Below, piece after piece: positions 32,807 to 40,122 of a stretch of DNA of 64,000 nucleotides. The first letter of the stretch is position 1; the number at the start of each line of letters is the position of its first letter. The DNA is from CAYZJB01 sp964602985 (GTDB taxonomy: Bacteria; CLD3; SB21). The position numbers were made by a program, and so were the translations under genes. Under the pieces are notes generated by a model. That model did not search any database, was not told the DNA's origin, and saw nothing but the letters and a program-made list of their open reading frames with translations. The DNA lies in contig CAZRTJ010000002.1 of assembly GCA_964602985.1 (NCBI GenBank), forward strand, positions 177,522 to 241,521. The letters run 5' to 3'.

Positions 32807-34156
32807 TCAAAATCGCAATGTGAAGATCGTTTCCACGTCGGGTCTGGATTGTACGGTCAAATTACCGCGGTGCAAACGCATGATCTGTCGCGACAGACTG
32901 AGACCAATTCCGGACCCATTGGGTTTTGTCGTAAAAAACGGTACGAATATTTTTTGCATGGCCTCGTCGATGATGCCGGGCCCGTTATCAGATACCTGGA
33001 TGATGACTCGGCCCTGCGCGTCCGTTCGGGCGCGGATCTCCAAACGGGGTTGGGCGGTTGCTTCCAGCGCCTGACACGAGTTAATCGCGAGATTAATCAG
33101 AACCTGTTCGATCAGATCCGGATCTGCGGTGACCTCCAGCGTCTGTGGTTCGATGACACACCTCCAGCGGATGCGGCCTCTTTCCAATCGCTCTTTGAGC
33201 AGGTTTTCCGTTCGTCGAAGGAGTTCGTCCACACGGACGATGCGGAAATTGGGAACGGGTAAGCGTGTCAGATTGCGGTAGGTCTGAACAAACTTGATGA
33301 GTCCATCGCTGCGGTTCTGGATGGTTTGCAGGGCGTCGCGTAGGTCCTTTGCTGTTTCCCCCGGCATGGGAGGAAGAGTCTTCGTTAACATCTGATCGAC
33401 GGTTGCCGCCAGCGAGCGGATGGGTGTGACACTGTTCATGATTTCGTGCGTCAGGACACGGATCAAGTTTTGCCAGGCTTCCATCTCGCGCTCTTCCAAT
33501 TCCGTCTGAATGTTTTGGATGGACACCAACGTGTAGGAGGTATCCCGCAGTCGGAATTCGGTCGCGCGGATGGCCAATTGAAGCCACTCATCGTCGACTG
33601 TCATCTTGATCAGTCGCCGATCTCCGCTTCTGATTTCTTTCAGTACGTTCACCAATTCCACTCCCACGGCCTGAAGGTCGTCCAGATGACGGAGCGTCCG
33701 GCCATGCAGGGATTGATAGAAAAGTTTCAGGAACGCATTGTTCGAGAGTTGAATCTGAAATTGACGATCGTACACCAGCAAGCCGATGCCGATGTGCTGG
33801 ACCACCGTCTGGAGATACCGCGCATGTTCCTCTTTCTCGGAGCGCGCCTTTCGGAAATCGTCCATCACAGTGTTGAAGGACCGTTTGAGTTGATCAAATG
33901 AGCGTCCCATACCCTGAGAGGTGAATGTCTGTGTAAAGTCGGAGTAGCGGATGGCGTCAAGAAAACGCAGCGTGTCCCGATTCGTTTTTTCGACGTAGTG
34001 AATGAGACCGACGATCTGGTACACGATTGCCAGTCCAATGAGTACAAAGGTCATGTACAACCTGGTAGACTGCGTCAGAACCAGCAGAATCAACACACTG
34101 CCGACGAGCAGAGTCAGGCGAAGAATGACTTGAAGACGGAAATTCTTAAAGACCAT
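32807..34156 (-). CDS. NtrB-type membrane histidine kinase
   Basis: 449 residues. Two close membrane helices (about residues 9-28 and 33-53) with only a few residues between them, so no periplasmic sensor domain; then a helical linker, a PAS-like region (about 115-215) and HisKA with RVLTHEIMNS (His237), HATPase with NLAINSCQAL, DNGPGI, FFTTKPNGSGIGLSLS. The small loop suggests sensing inside the membrane or in the cytoplasm. It overlaps the response-regulator gene by 11 bases and is surely its partner. Nearby targets are the divergent efflux-type operon. Confidence 0.88.
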   Translation of the reverse strand: MVFKNFRLQVILRLTLLVGSVLILLVLTQSTRLYMTFVLIGLAIVYQIVGLIHYVEKTNRDTLRFLDAIRYSDFTQTFTSQGMGRSFDQLKRSFNTVMDDFRKARSEKEEHARYLQTVVQHIGIGLLVYDRQFQIQLSNNAFLKLFYQSLHGRTLRHLDDLQAVGVELVNVLKEIRSGDRRLIKMTVDDEWLQLAIRATEFRLRDTSYTLVSIQNIQTELEEREMEAWQNLIRVLTHEIMNSVTPIRSLAATVDQMLTKTLPPMPGETAKDLRDALQTIQNRSDGLIKFVQTYRNLTRLPVPNFRIVRVDELLRRTENLLKERLERGRIRWRCVIEPQTLEVTADPDLIEQVLINLAINSCQALEATAQPRLEIRARTDAQGRVIIQVSDNGPGIIDEAMQKIFVPFFTTKPNGSGIGLSLSRQIMRLHRGNLTVQSRPDVETIFTLRF

Positions 34157-35519
34157 ATTTTTCCAGACGCCGGTACAACGAGGCGCGCGTCAGGCCGAGT
34201 TCGCGTGCGGCATGACTGATGTTCCCATCGTGTTTTTCCAGCGCCTTCCGAATCAGCAATTTCTCAATTTCCTCCAGATTCAATTCACTAAGTTCCACGG
34301 CCTCCCGTTGGGTCGAGCGAGAGGGCAGAAAATCCCCGGCTTGCAATTCGTCAGAATCGCTCATAATGACGGCGCGCTCGGCCGCGTGCTGGAGTTCCCG
34401 GACGTTGCCGGGCCACGCATACTGCGCAAGGCGGTGAAGGGTTTGCTCGCTCAGCCGAATGTGCGATTTCTGATACTTGTCCGCATAGATGTCCAGATAG
34501 TGCCGGAGGAGCAGGGGAATGTCTTCTTTTCTTTCTGTAAGCGGCGGCAGGGCGATCTCGACCGTGTTGATTCGATACAGAAGGTCCTCACGAAACTGTT
34601 TTTCCCGCACCCGGTCGATGAGCGGAACATTGGTTGCGCAGATCAGGCGAATGTCGACGGCGATGGGTTTGTTGGATCCAACTCGAGTCACGGAGCGGTT
34701 TTGCAAAGCGGTGAGGAATTTCGCCTGCGCAGAGAGAGAGAGATTGCCAATCTCGTCCAGGAAGAGCGTGCCTCCATCGGCAATCTCGAATCGACCGGCC
34801 CGATCCTGGCGCGCATCGGTGAAGGCACCCTTCACATGGCCGAAGAGTTCGCTTTCCAAAAGTGACTCGGCGATCGAACCCAGATCGACTTTGATGAAGG
34901 GGCCGTCGCGTCGCGCGGACTCGCGATGGAGCGCACGCGCTACGAGTTCCTTGCCGGTTCCATTGGAACCCAGAATCAGGACGTTGGCGTCGGTCCGCGC
35001 GACTTTGCGGATTGTCGAGAAGACTTGTCGCATGACGTCGGACACGCCGATAAAATCATCGAAGGGTTTGTCCACGTCCTGCCGAAGGATCTGTTCACGG
35101 GTCGTCACGGAGGCCGCGTGTTTCTTCAGACGATGCAACTCGACCGCAGATTTCAATGTGGCCAGCAGTTTCTCATTTTGCCAGGGCTTCAGGATAAAAT
35201 CCGTTGCTCCGGATTTGATCGTCCGCACCGCGACGTCGACGTCCCCATAGGCCGTGATCATCACCACCACAGCATCGGGACTGATTTCAAGAATGCGACC
35301 GAGCCAATGAAAGCCTTCGGTTCCGCTACTCACATCGCGCGTGAAATTCATATCGAGAAGAATAACGTCGAAATTGTTCTGGTTCAGGAGTTCCGGGATT
35401 TTTTCCGGATTGGATTCCGTGAGGACGGTGGTTGCGTATTGCTTGAGGAGCAGTCTTGCCGCAAGCAGGACGTCATCGTCGTCATCGACGATCAGGATCG
35501 ACGTATTCTCTGGCAACAT
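34146..35519 (-). CDS. NtrC-family sigma-54-dependent response regulator
   Basis: 457 residues. Receiver domain with acidic pocket DDDDD (residues 12-16), phospho-acceptor Asp56 (VILLDMN) and Lys111 (FILKPW). AAA+ domain: Walker A GSNGTGKE (184-191; the usual ESG is here SNG), GAFTDA at 231-236 in place of GAFTGA, Walker B TLFLDEIGNL (251-260), GNVRELQ. C-terminal Fis-type helix-turn-helix (HAARELGLTRASLYRRLEKYGL). GAFTDA is a common version in FCB bacteria. The upstream gene region holds a large dyad, which probably is its binding site. A weak TAGAAT -10 for autoregulation lies on the minus strand at 35543-35538. Confidence 0.92.
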   Translation of the reverse strand: MLPENTSILIVDDDDDVLLAARLLLKQYATTVLTESNPEKIPELLNQNNFDVILLDMNFTRDVSSGTEGFHWLGRILEISPDAVVVMITAYGDVDVAVRTIKSGATDFILKPWQNEKLLATLKSAVELHRLKKHAASVTTREQILRQDVDKPFDDFIGVSDVMRQVFSTIRKVARTDANVLILGSNGTGKELVARALHRESARRDGPFIKVDLGSIAESLLESELFGHVKGAFTDARQDRAGRFEIADGGTLFLDEIGNLSLSAQAKFLTALQNRSVTRVGSNKPIAVDIRLICATNVPLIDRVREKQFREDLLYRINTVEIALPPLTERKEDIPLLLRHYLDIYADKYQKSHIRLSEQTLHRLAQYAWPGNVRELQHAAERAVIMSDSDELQAGDFLPSRSTQREAVELSELNLEEIEKLLIRKALEKHDGNISHAARELGLTRASLYRRLEKYGL

Positions 35520-35562
35520 GCAGTGAACGTACTCGATATTCTATCCATCCTCAAGCAGAAAC

Positions 35563-35597
35563 TGTCCGATTCCGAACATCGACGTTCGGATGTGGAC
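35563..35597. promoter_or_regulatory. Long dyad, probable enhancer site for the NtrC-type regulator
   Basis: Core arms TCCGAAC (35571-35577) and GTTCGGA (35584-35590) are perfect inverted repeats around ATCGAC; the palindrome is extended by GTCC (35564-35567) and GGAC (35594-35597) placed symmetrically. It lies in the 205-base space between the divergent regulator and efflux operons, some 55 bases upstream of the inverted repeat and sigma-54-like element at 35653. Position and size suit a dimeric regulator such as the Fis-type HTH protein next door. Confidence 0.6.
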
Positions 35598-35631
35598 ATG
35601 GATAATGTCTGAATCATCGCTGTAAATGCTA

Positions 35632-35653
35632 AAATCATAATAGCTTATGATTT
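35632..35653. promoter_or_regulatory. Perfect 9-base inverted repeat at the -24 region
   Basis: Arms AAATCATAA (35632-35640) and TTATGATTT (35645-35653) around the loop TAGC. Its right arm runs into the putative -24 element. It may be a second operator or a hairpin; without a following U tract it does not look like a terminator. Confidence 0.45.
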
Positions 35654-35668
35654 GGTATGAGTCTTGAT
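35653..35668 (+). promoter_or_regulatory. Sigma-54-like promoter of the transporter operon
   Basis: TGGTATG-AGTC-TTGAT against the consensus TGGCACG-N4-TTGCW: nine of twelve informative bases match and the GG/TTG spacing is exact, but the -12 C is replaced by A. It lies about 57 bases before the ATG of the first gene of the operon. No better sigma-70 pair was found there, and an NtrC-type activator is encoded divergently. Confidence 0.45.
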
Positions 35669-35724
35669 TTGTGGGCAGGTGCGCGAAGGGTATTTTCCTG
35701 TAATCTGGAGGACGAGAAAAAAGC

Positions 35725-36981
35725 ATGGATAAGAAAATTGAGAAAAAGAAATGGCCGCCGCGTAAGATCATCATGGTCGCCGGAGGCACGCTCTTCTTCT
35801 TATTTGTGTTCTATAACCTTCTTTTCGGAGATACATCCACACGGCTCAATGTCGAGTCTGAGAAGCTGACTGTCTCCACGGTTTCGACAGGGCCGTTTCA
35901 AGAATTCATTCCCGTGACGGGCACGATCCAACCGATCAAGACGATCTACCTGGATGCGCTCGAGGGAGGACGGGTCGACAGGCTCTTCCTGGAGGAAGGC
36001 GCATTTGTCAAAAAGGGAGATGAAATCCTCCGACTCACGAACACCAATCTGCAATCTGAAGTCATGTTCCGCGAAGCGCAGTTATTCGAGCAGGTGAATA
36101 ACCTGCGGAATACGCGTCTGGCTTTCGAACAGGCCAAGATTCGGAACAAGAGCGACCTGATCGAACTGGACAATCAGATTCGTCGGCATCGTAGACGATT
36201 GGAAATTCAGAAGGGCCTACTCGATCAGAAATTGACTTCGCTCCAGGAGTATGAAGATGCGAAAGACGATTTCGATTACACGTCGAAGCGGTATGAACTT
36301 CTGATCGAGACGATTCGGCAGGACTCGATGTTGCGGGATGTCCAGATCCAGTCTCTGGAGAGCAGCATCATGCGTCTCCAGACGAATCTCGGGATCATCA
36401 AGGAGAGCCTGGACAATCTGACGATTCGAGCGCCGCTCAGCGGCCAGTTGACTGCGCGCAACGCCGAACTGGGCGAGAGCAAGCGGCCCGGTGATCGTCT
36501 GGGTCAGATCGATGTCCTCGACGGCTTCAAAGTTCGCGCGGAGATCGACGAGCATTACATCACGCGCATCGAGATCGGCCAAACCGGTCAGTTCGATCTG
36601 GCTGGCAAGACGTATCCACTTCTCATCAAGAAAGTGTATCCGCAAGTGAACAACGGGCGATTCCAGGTGGACATGGAGTTTGGAAATGATGTGCCCAGGG
36701 AACTCCGCCGCGGACAGACCCTGCAGGTTCGCCTGGAACTCGGGGAACAACAGGAAGCGGTGCTCGTTCCGCGCGGGGGATTTTACCAGAAGTCGGGCGG
36801 CCAGTGGATTTATGTCGTCGATCCGTCGGGCGACTTTGCGATTCGCCGAACGATCAAACTCGGCCGTCAGAATCCGCAGATGTTCGAGGTGCTGGATGGG
36901 CTGTATCCCGGAGAGAAAGTGATCACATCCAGCTACGACACGTACGGCGATATTGAAAAACTCATACTAAAAAAAGACTAA
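35725..36981 (+). CDS. HlyD/MacA-type membrane fusion protein
   Basis: 418 residues. A cytoplasmic basic start, one membrane helix (about residues 14-30), a periplasmic lipoyl-like half (LDALEGGRVDRLFLEEGAFVKKGDEIL), a coiled-coil hairpin (about residues 98-220), the second lipoyl half (LTIRAPLSGQLTARNAELGE), and beta-barrel / proximal domains (KVYPQVNNGRFQVDMEF). It would link the inner-membrane permease to an outer-membrane channel. Preceded by TGGAGG. First gene of the operon, 15 bases before the ATPase. No outer-membrane channel gene is present here. Confidence 0.9.
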   Translation: MDKKIEKKKWPPRKIIMVAGGTLFFLFVFYNLLFGDTSTRLNVESEKLTVSTVSTGPFQEFIPVTGTIQPIKTIYLDALEGGRVDRLFLEEGAFVKKGDEILRLTNTNLQSEVMFREAQLFEQVNNLRNTRLAFEQAKIRNKSDLIELDNQIRRHRRRLEIQKGLLDQKLTSLQEYEDAKDDFDYTSKRYELLIETIRQDSMLRDVQIQSLESSIMRLQTNLGIIKESLDNLTIRAPLSGQLTARNAELGESKRPGDRLGQIDVLDGFKVRAEIDEHYITRIEIGQTGQFDLAGKTYPLLIKKVYPQVNNGRFQVDMEFGNDVPRELRRGQTLQVRLELGEQQEAVLVPRGGFYQKSGGQWIYVVDPSGDFAIRRTIKLGRQNPQMFEVLDGLYPGEKVITSSYDTYGDIEKLILKKD

Positions 36982-36996
36982 CCGAGGAGAACCCAC

Positions 36997-37686
36997 ATGA
37001 TTCGCAGTATCAATCTGAAGAAAACCTACACGACCGAGGAGGTCGAAACGACCGCGCTGGACAATGTCAATTTTGAAATCAAGAACGGCGAGTTTGTTGC
37101 CATCATGGGTCCGTCCGGATGCGGCAAATCGACATTGCTGAATATCGTCGGCCTGCTCGACAATCCCAGCGACGGTCAATACCATTTTCTCGACCACGAG
37201 GTGTCGCGATTTACCGAGCGGCAGCGTGCCAATCTGCGCAAAGCGAATATTGGTTTCGTGTTTCAGAGCTTCAATTTGATCGATGAGTTGACGGTGTTTG
37301 AAAACGTCGAGCTGCCGCTGTTGTATCTGGGTCTTCCTGCGCGTGAGCGGAAGAAGAAAGTCGACGATACTCTCGAACAGATGCAGATTGCGCACCGTCG
37401 TAACCACTTTCCGCAGCAGCTCTCGGGCGGTCAACAGCAGCGCGTGGCGGTCTCGCGTGCGGTGGTGGCGAGCCCGAAACTGATCCTCGCAGACGAACCG
37501 ACGGGAAACCTGGATTCCGCGCACGGTGAAGAAGTGATGAATCTGCTCACGGATTTGAACAAGAAGGGTACTACGATCGTGATGGTGACGCACTCGCCAT
37601 CCCATGCGGAATATGCCGGGCGTCAGATTCACCTGTTTGACGGGCATATTGTATCAGAAAACGTCAAAGAAGCCGTAAGGCTGTAA
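36997..37686 (+). CDS. MacB/LolD-type ABC transporter ATP-binding protein
   Basis: 229 residues, the only ATP-binding subunit in the operon. Walker A GPSGCGKST (38-46), Q-loop Gln90 (GFVFQSFN), signature LSGGQQQR (142-149), Walker B LILADE (162-167) with EPTGNLDS, and H-loop His199 (VTHS). The FNLI..LTV.ENVELPL stretch is typical of the LolD/MacB subclass, which powers mechanotransmission by FtsX-like permeases rather than classic import. GAGGAG precedes the start; the first permease follows after 21 bases. It probably serves all the permeases downstream. Confidence 0.95.
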   Translation: MIRSINLKKTYTTEEVETTALDNVNFEIKNGEFVAIMGPSGCGKSTLLNIVGLLDNPSDGQYHFLDHEVSRFTERQRANLRKANIGFVFQSFNLIDELTVFENVELPLLYLGLPARERKKKVDDTLEQMQIAHRRNHFPQQLSGGQQQRVAVSRAVVASPKLILADEPTGNLDSAHGEEVMNLLTDLNKKGTTIVMVTHSPSHAEYAGRQIHLFDGHIVSENVKEAVRL

Positions 37687-37707
37687 TTCCCAACCGGAGG
37701 ACGTCTT

Positions 37708-40071
37708 ATGCTGCGAAATTACATGCGCGTTGCGCTGCGAAGTCTCTGGAAAAATCGCCTGCACACGTTCTTCAACGTCCTGGGTCTTTCCATGGGCGTC
37801 GGCGTTTGCATCACCGTTTTTCTAATGGTGTATGCTACTTTCCATATGGACGATTTTCATCCCGATGCGAACCGCGTGTACATGATCGGACAAGTCAAGG
37901 AGTTGAAGGGCGGATTCGAAAAATGGGGGATGACCCCGGCGGCGCTTGCGCCGTCGATCACGGCCTCGCTCCCGGAAGTCGAACAAGTCATACGCGTCGA
38001 TGAACTGAACGCCAGTGTGCGTTACGGAGACAAGCTGTTTTCCGAAAGGGTCCACTTTTCTGAGACGCAGTTCCTGGATATGTTCTCGTTTCCCCTCGAA
38101 CAGGGGAGCCGTGCGTCTTTGGCGGATCCCTCGGCGATCCTGATCAGTCATGAGACGGCGATCAAGTATTTTGGCGATGAACCGGCCGTCGGCAAAGCAA
38201 TCACGGTGCGATTTGACGATGAGCACCGGATGGAATTCACGGTGGGCGGCGTGTTTGCCAAATATCCGAGGACGGCCAGCTTTGGGTTTGACTTTCTGGC
38301 GAATTACGATGTGGTCAAGCGCCTGACCGATCGGTCGGAGGCCTGGGACTATGTCGTCGCGGCGACGTTTGTCAGGCTGAGAGCTCCGGAGGCGGATTTT
38401 GATAAGAAGCTTCAGCCGTTCGTCCAACGACACAATGAAGTGCGTCCGCAACAGCCGATTCATTCCTTCTTCGCAGAACCGCTCCTGACCCTATCCAACC
38501 ACGCATCCGACATCCGAGGAGACATTGCCAACGGTATCAACCCTAACGCGGTCACAACGCTGTCTTTGATCGCCGGACTGGTCATGCTCATGGCCTGCTT
38601 TAATTTTATGAACAACATGATCGGTACGTCGGCCAAACGATTCAAGGAGGTCGGCGTGCGCAAAGTCGTCGGCGGCACTCGCGGTCAGCTGATGCGCCAG
38701 TTTCTCGGGGAATCGTTACTGTTGTCGTTTCTTTCGCTGGGTCTGGGATTTGTCCTGGCCGAGGCGTTCTTTTCTCCCTTTATGGCGCAGATCGCGGAAG
38801 GGTTTTCGTTTGAGTTGAACTGGAGCGAGGATGGGTCGCTGTTTGTTTTTCTGATCGTTCTTGTGAGTGGGACCGGCATCCTGGCGGGGTTGTATCCGTC
38901 CTTGATGCTGAGCGGATATCATCCTGCCAGGATATTTCGAGATCTGGCGCGGGTCGGCAGTCAACGCTGGCTGACACGGACTCTGGTGGTGCTTCAATTT
39001 GCGATCTGTTTGTTTGCGATCGTAGCCGCGATTGTGTTCAAGCAGAACAACGATTTTCTGGCCGACATTGATGTCGGCTTTCGAGGCCGTCAGGTGGCCG
39101 TGTTGAATTTTGGTTCGGCCGCGGAATGGCAGACGTATCGGAACGCCATCGCGCATCAGCCGGGTGTAGTCAAGATCGTCGGATCCCGACACCAGCTCGG
39201 CGAGAATCAGTCGGTCGGCATCCATGTCGAGTCGGAGGGTGCCTCTTTTCAGTCCAATGTGGTGCGGATCGGGCAGGGATATTTTGATATGATGGAGATG
39301 CGGATTCGTGAGGGCCGCGCATTTGATGAGAAGCTTCTGTCGGACGTCGAGGAGAGTGTGATGGTCAACGAAGTTCTCGTCAAGCGTCTCGGGTGGACGC
39401 AGCCGGTCGGACGTCGCATCCGACTGGAAAATCGGACCTATACCGTGATCGGCGTGGCTGAGAATTTCTACAGTCGAACGTTCATGCGGCCGATCGATCC
39501 GGTCGTACTGAAACTCGTTCCCGAACAAGAGTATCGCTTCATGTCGATCCAGTTGGAGCACGGACGCGTGCAACTGGCGTCGGATGCCCTGAAAACGGCC
39601 TGGCAGACTCTCATGCCATATGAGCCATTCCAATTGCGATTTCAGGACGAAGTATTCGAAGAAGACTATCGGGAGAACGAGAACATTCGTGATATGTTTG
39701 TCTACGTAGCGGCGATGACGATGCTGATTGCCGCAACGGGCTTGTTTGCGCTGATCTCGGTGAATATCGCACGCCGGACGAAGGAAATCGGGATTCGCAA
39801 GGTGATGGGTGCGTCACCCCTTCAGATCATGCAGTTGGTCAATCGGGAATTTTACATGCTGATCCTGGTCGCTTCGGCGCTGATCTTTCCGTTGGCGTAT
39901 GTGGCACTGGGTGGTCTCTTGGATGCGGTGTTTGCATCGCACGTGGAGGTCAGCCTGGCGCCATTTGTCGGTGCAGCGTTGGCGATGTTGCTCCTTGCTG
40001 TCTTGACGATCGGATCGCGTGTGGCCAGGGTGGCCGTGGAGAATCCTGTGCACGCGTTGCGGTATGAGTGA
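37708..40071 (+). CDS. FtsX/MacB-like permease 1
   Basis: 787 residues. Membrane helix at about 21-45, MacB_PCD-like periplasmic domain (about 46-280), FtsX part with helices at 283-302 and 336-356, two more around 385-405 and 432-452, a second periplasmic domain, and a C-terminal FtsX triple helix ending VHALRYE. The coupling motifs AKRFKEVGVRKVVGG (about 309-323) and ARRTKEIGIRKVMGA are both intact. In the second periplasmic domain it has VIGVAENFYSRTFMRPI where permeases 3-8 have a DFH motif, and it lacks their W-x-x-x-FAYR near the end, so with permease 2 it forms a divergent subgroup. Start preceded by GGAGG. Likely partner of the ATPase just upstream. Confidence 0.9.
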   Translation: MLRNYMRVALRSLWKNRLHTFFNVLGLSMGVGVCITVFLMVYATFHMDDFHPDANRVYMIGQVKELKGGFEKWGMTPAALAPSITASLPEVEQVIRVDELNASVRYGDKLFSERVHFSETQFLDMFSFPLEQGSRASLADPSAILISHETAIKYFGDEPAVGKAITVRFDDEHRMEFTVGGVFAKYPRTASFGFDFLANYDVVKRLTDRSEAWDYVVAATFVRLRAPEADFDKKLQPFVQRHNEVRPQQPIHSFFAEPLLTLSNHASDIRGDIANGINPNAVTTLSLIAGLVMLMACFNFMNNMIGTSAKRFKEVGVRKVVGGTRGQLMRQFLGESLLLSFLSLGLGFVLAEAFFSPFMAQIAEGFSFELNWSEDGSLFVFLIVLVSGTGILAGLYPSLMLSGYHPARIFRDLARVGSQRWLTRTLVVLQFAICLFAIVAAIVFKQNNDFLADIDVGFRGRQVAVLNFGSAAEWQTYRNAIAHQPGVVKIVGSRHQLGENQSVGIHVESEGASFQSNVVRIGQGYFDMMEMRIREGRAFDEKLLSDVEESVMVNEVLVKRLGWTQPVGRRIRLENRTYTVIGVAENFYSRTFMRPIDPVVLKLVPEQEYRFMSIQLEHGRVQLASDALKTAWQTLMPYEPFQLRFQDEVFEEDYRENENIRDMFVYVAAMTMLIAATGLFALISVNIARRTKEIGIRKVMGASPLQIMQLVNREFYMLILVASALIFPLAYVALGGLLDAVFASHVEVSLAPFVGAALAMLLLAVLTIGSRVARVAVENPVHALRYE

Positions 40072-40086
40072 GTCATAATGATCACC

Positions 40087-40105
40087 AGTCGGAGCGGCTT
40101 CGGCT
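40087..40105 (+). other. Short hairpin between permeases 1 and 2
   Basis: AGTCGGAG (40087-40094) can pair with CTTCGGCT (40098-40105) around the loop CGG: eight pairs, two of them G-U. No U tract follows, so it is not a terminator; it could affect mRNA processing or stability within the operon. Confidence 0.3.
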
Positions 40106-40122
40106 GGGAAAGGAAGTGTTCC

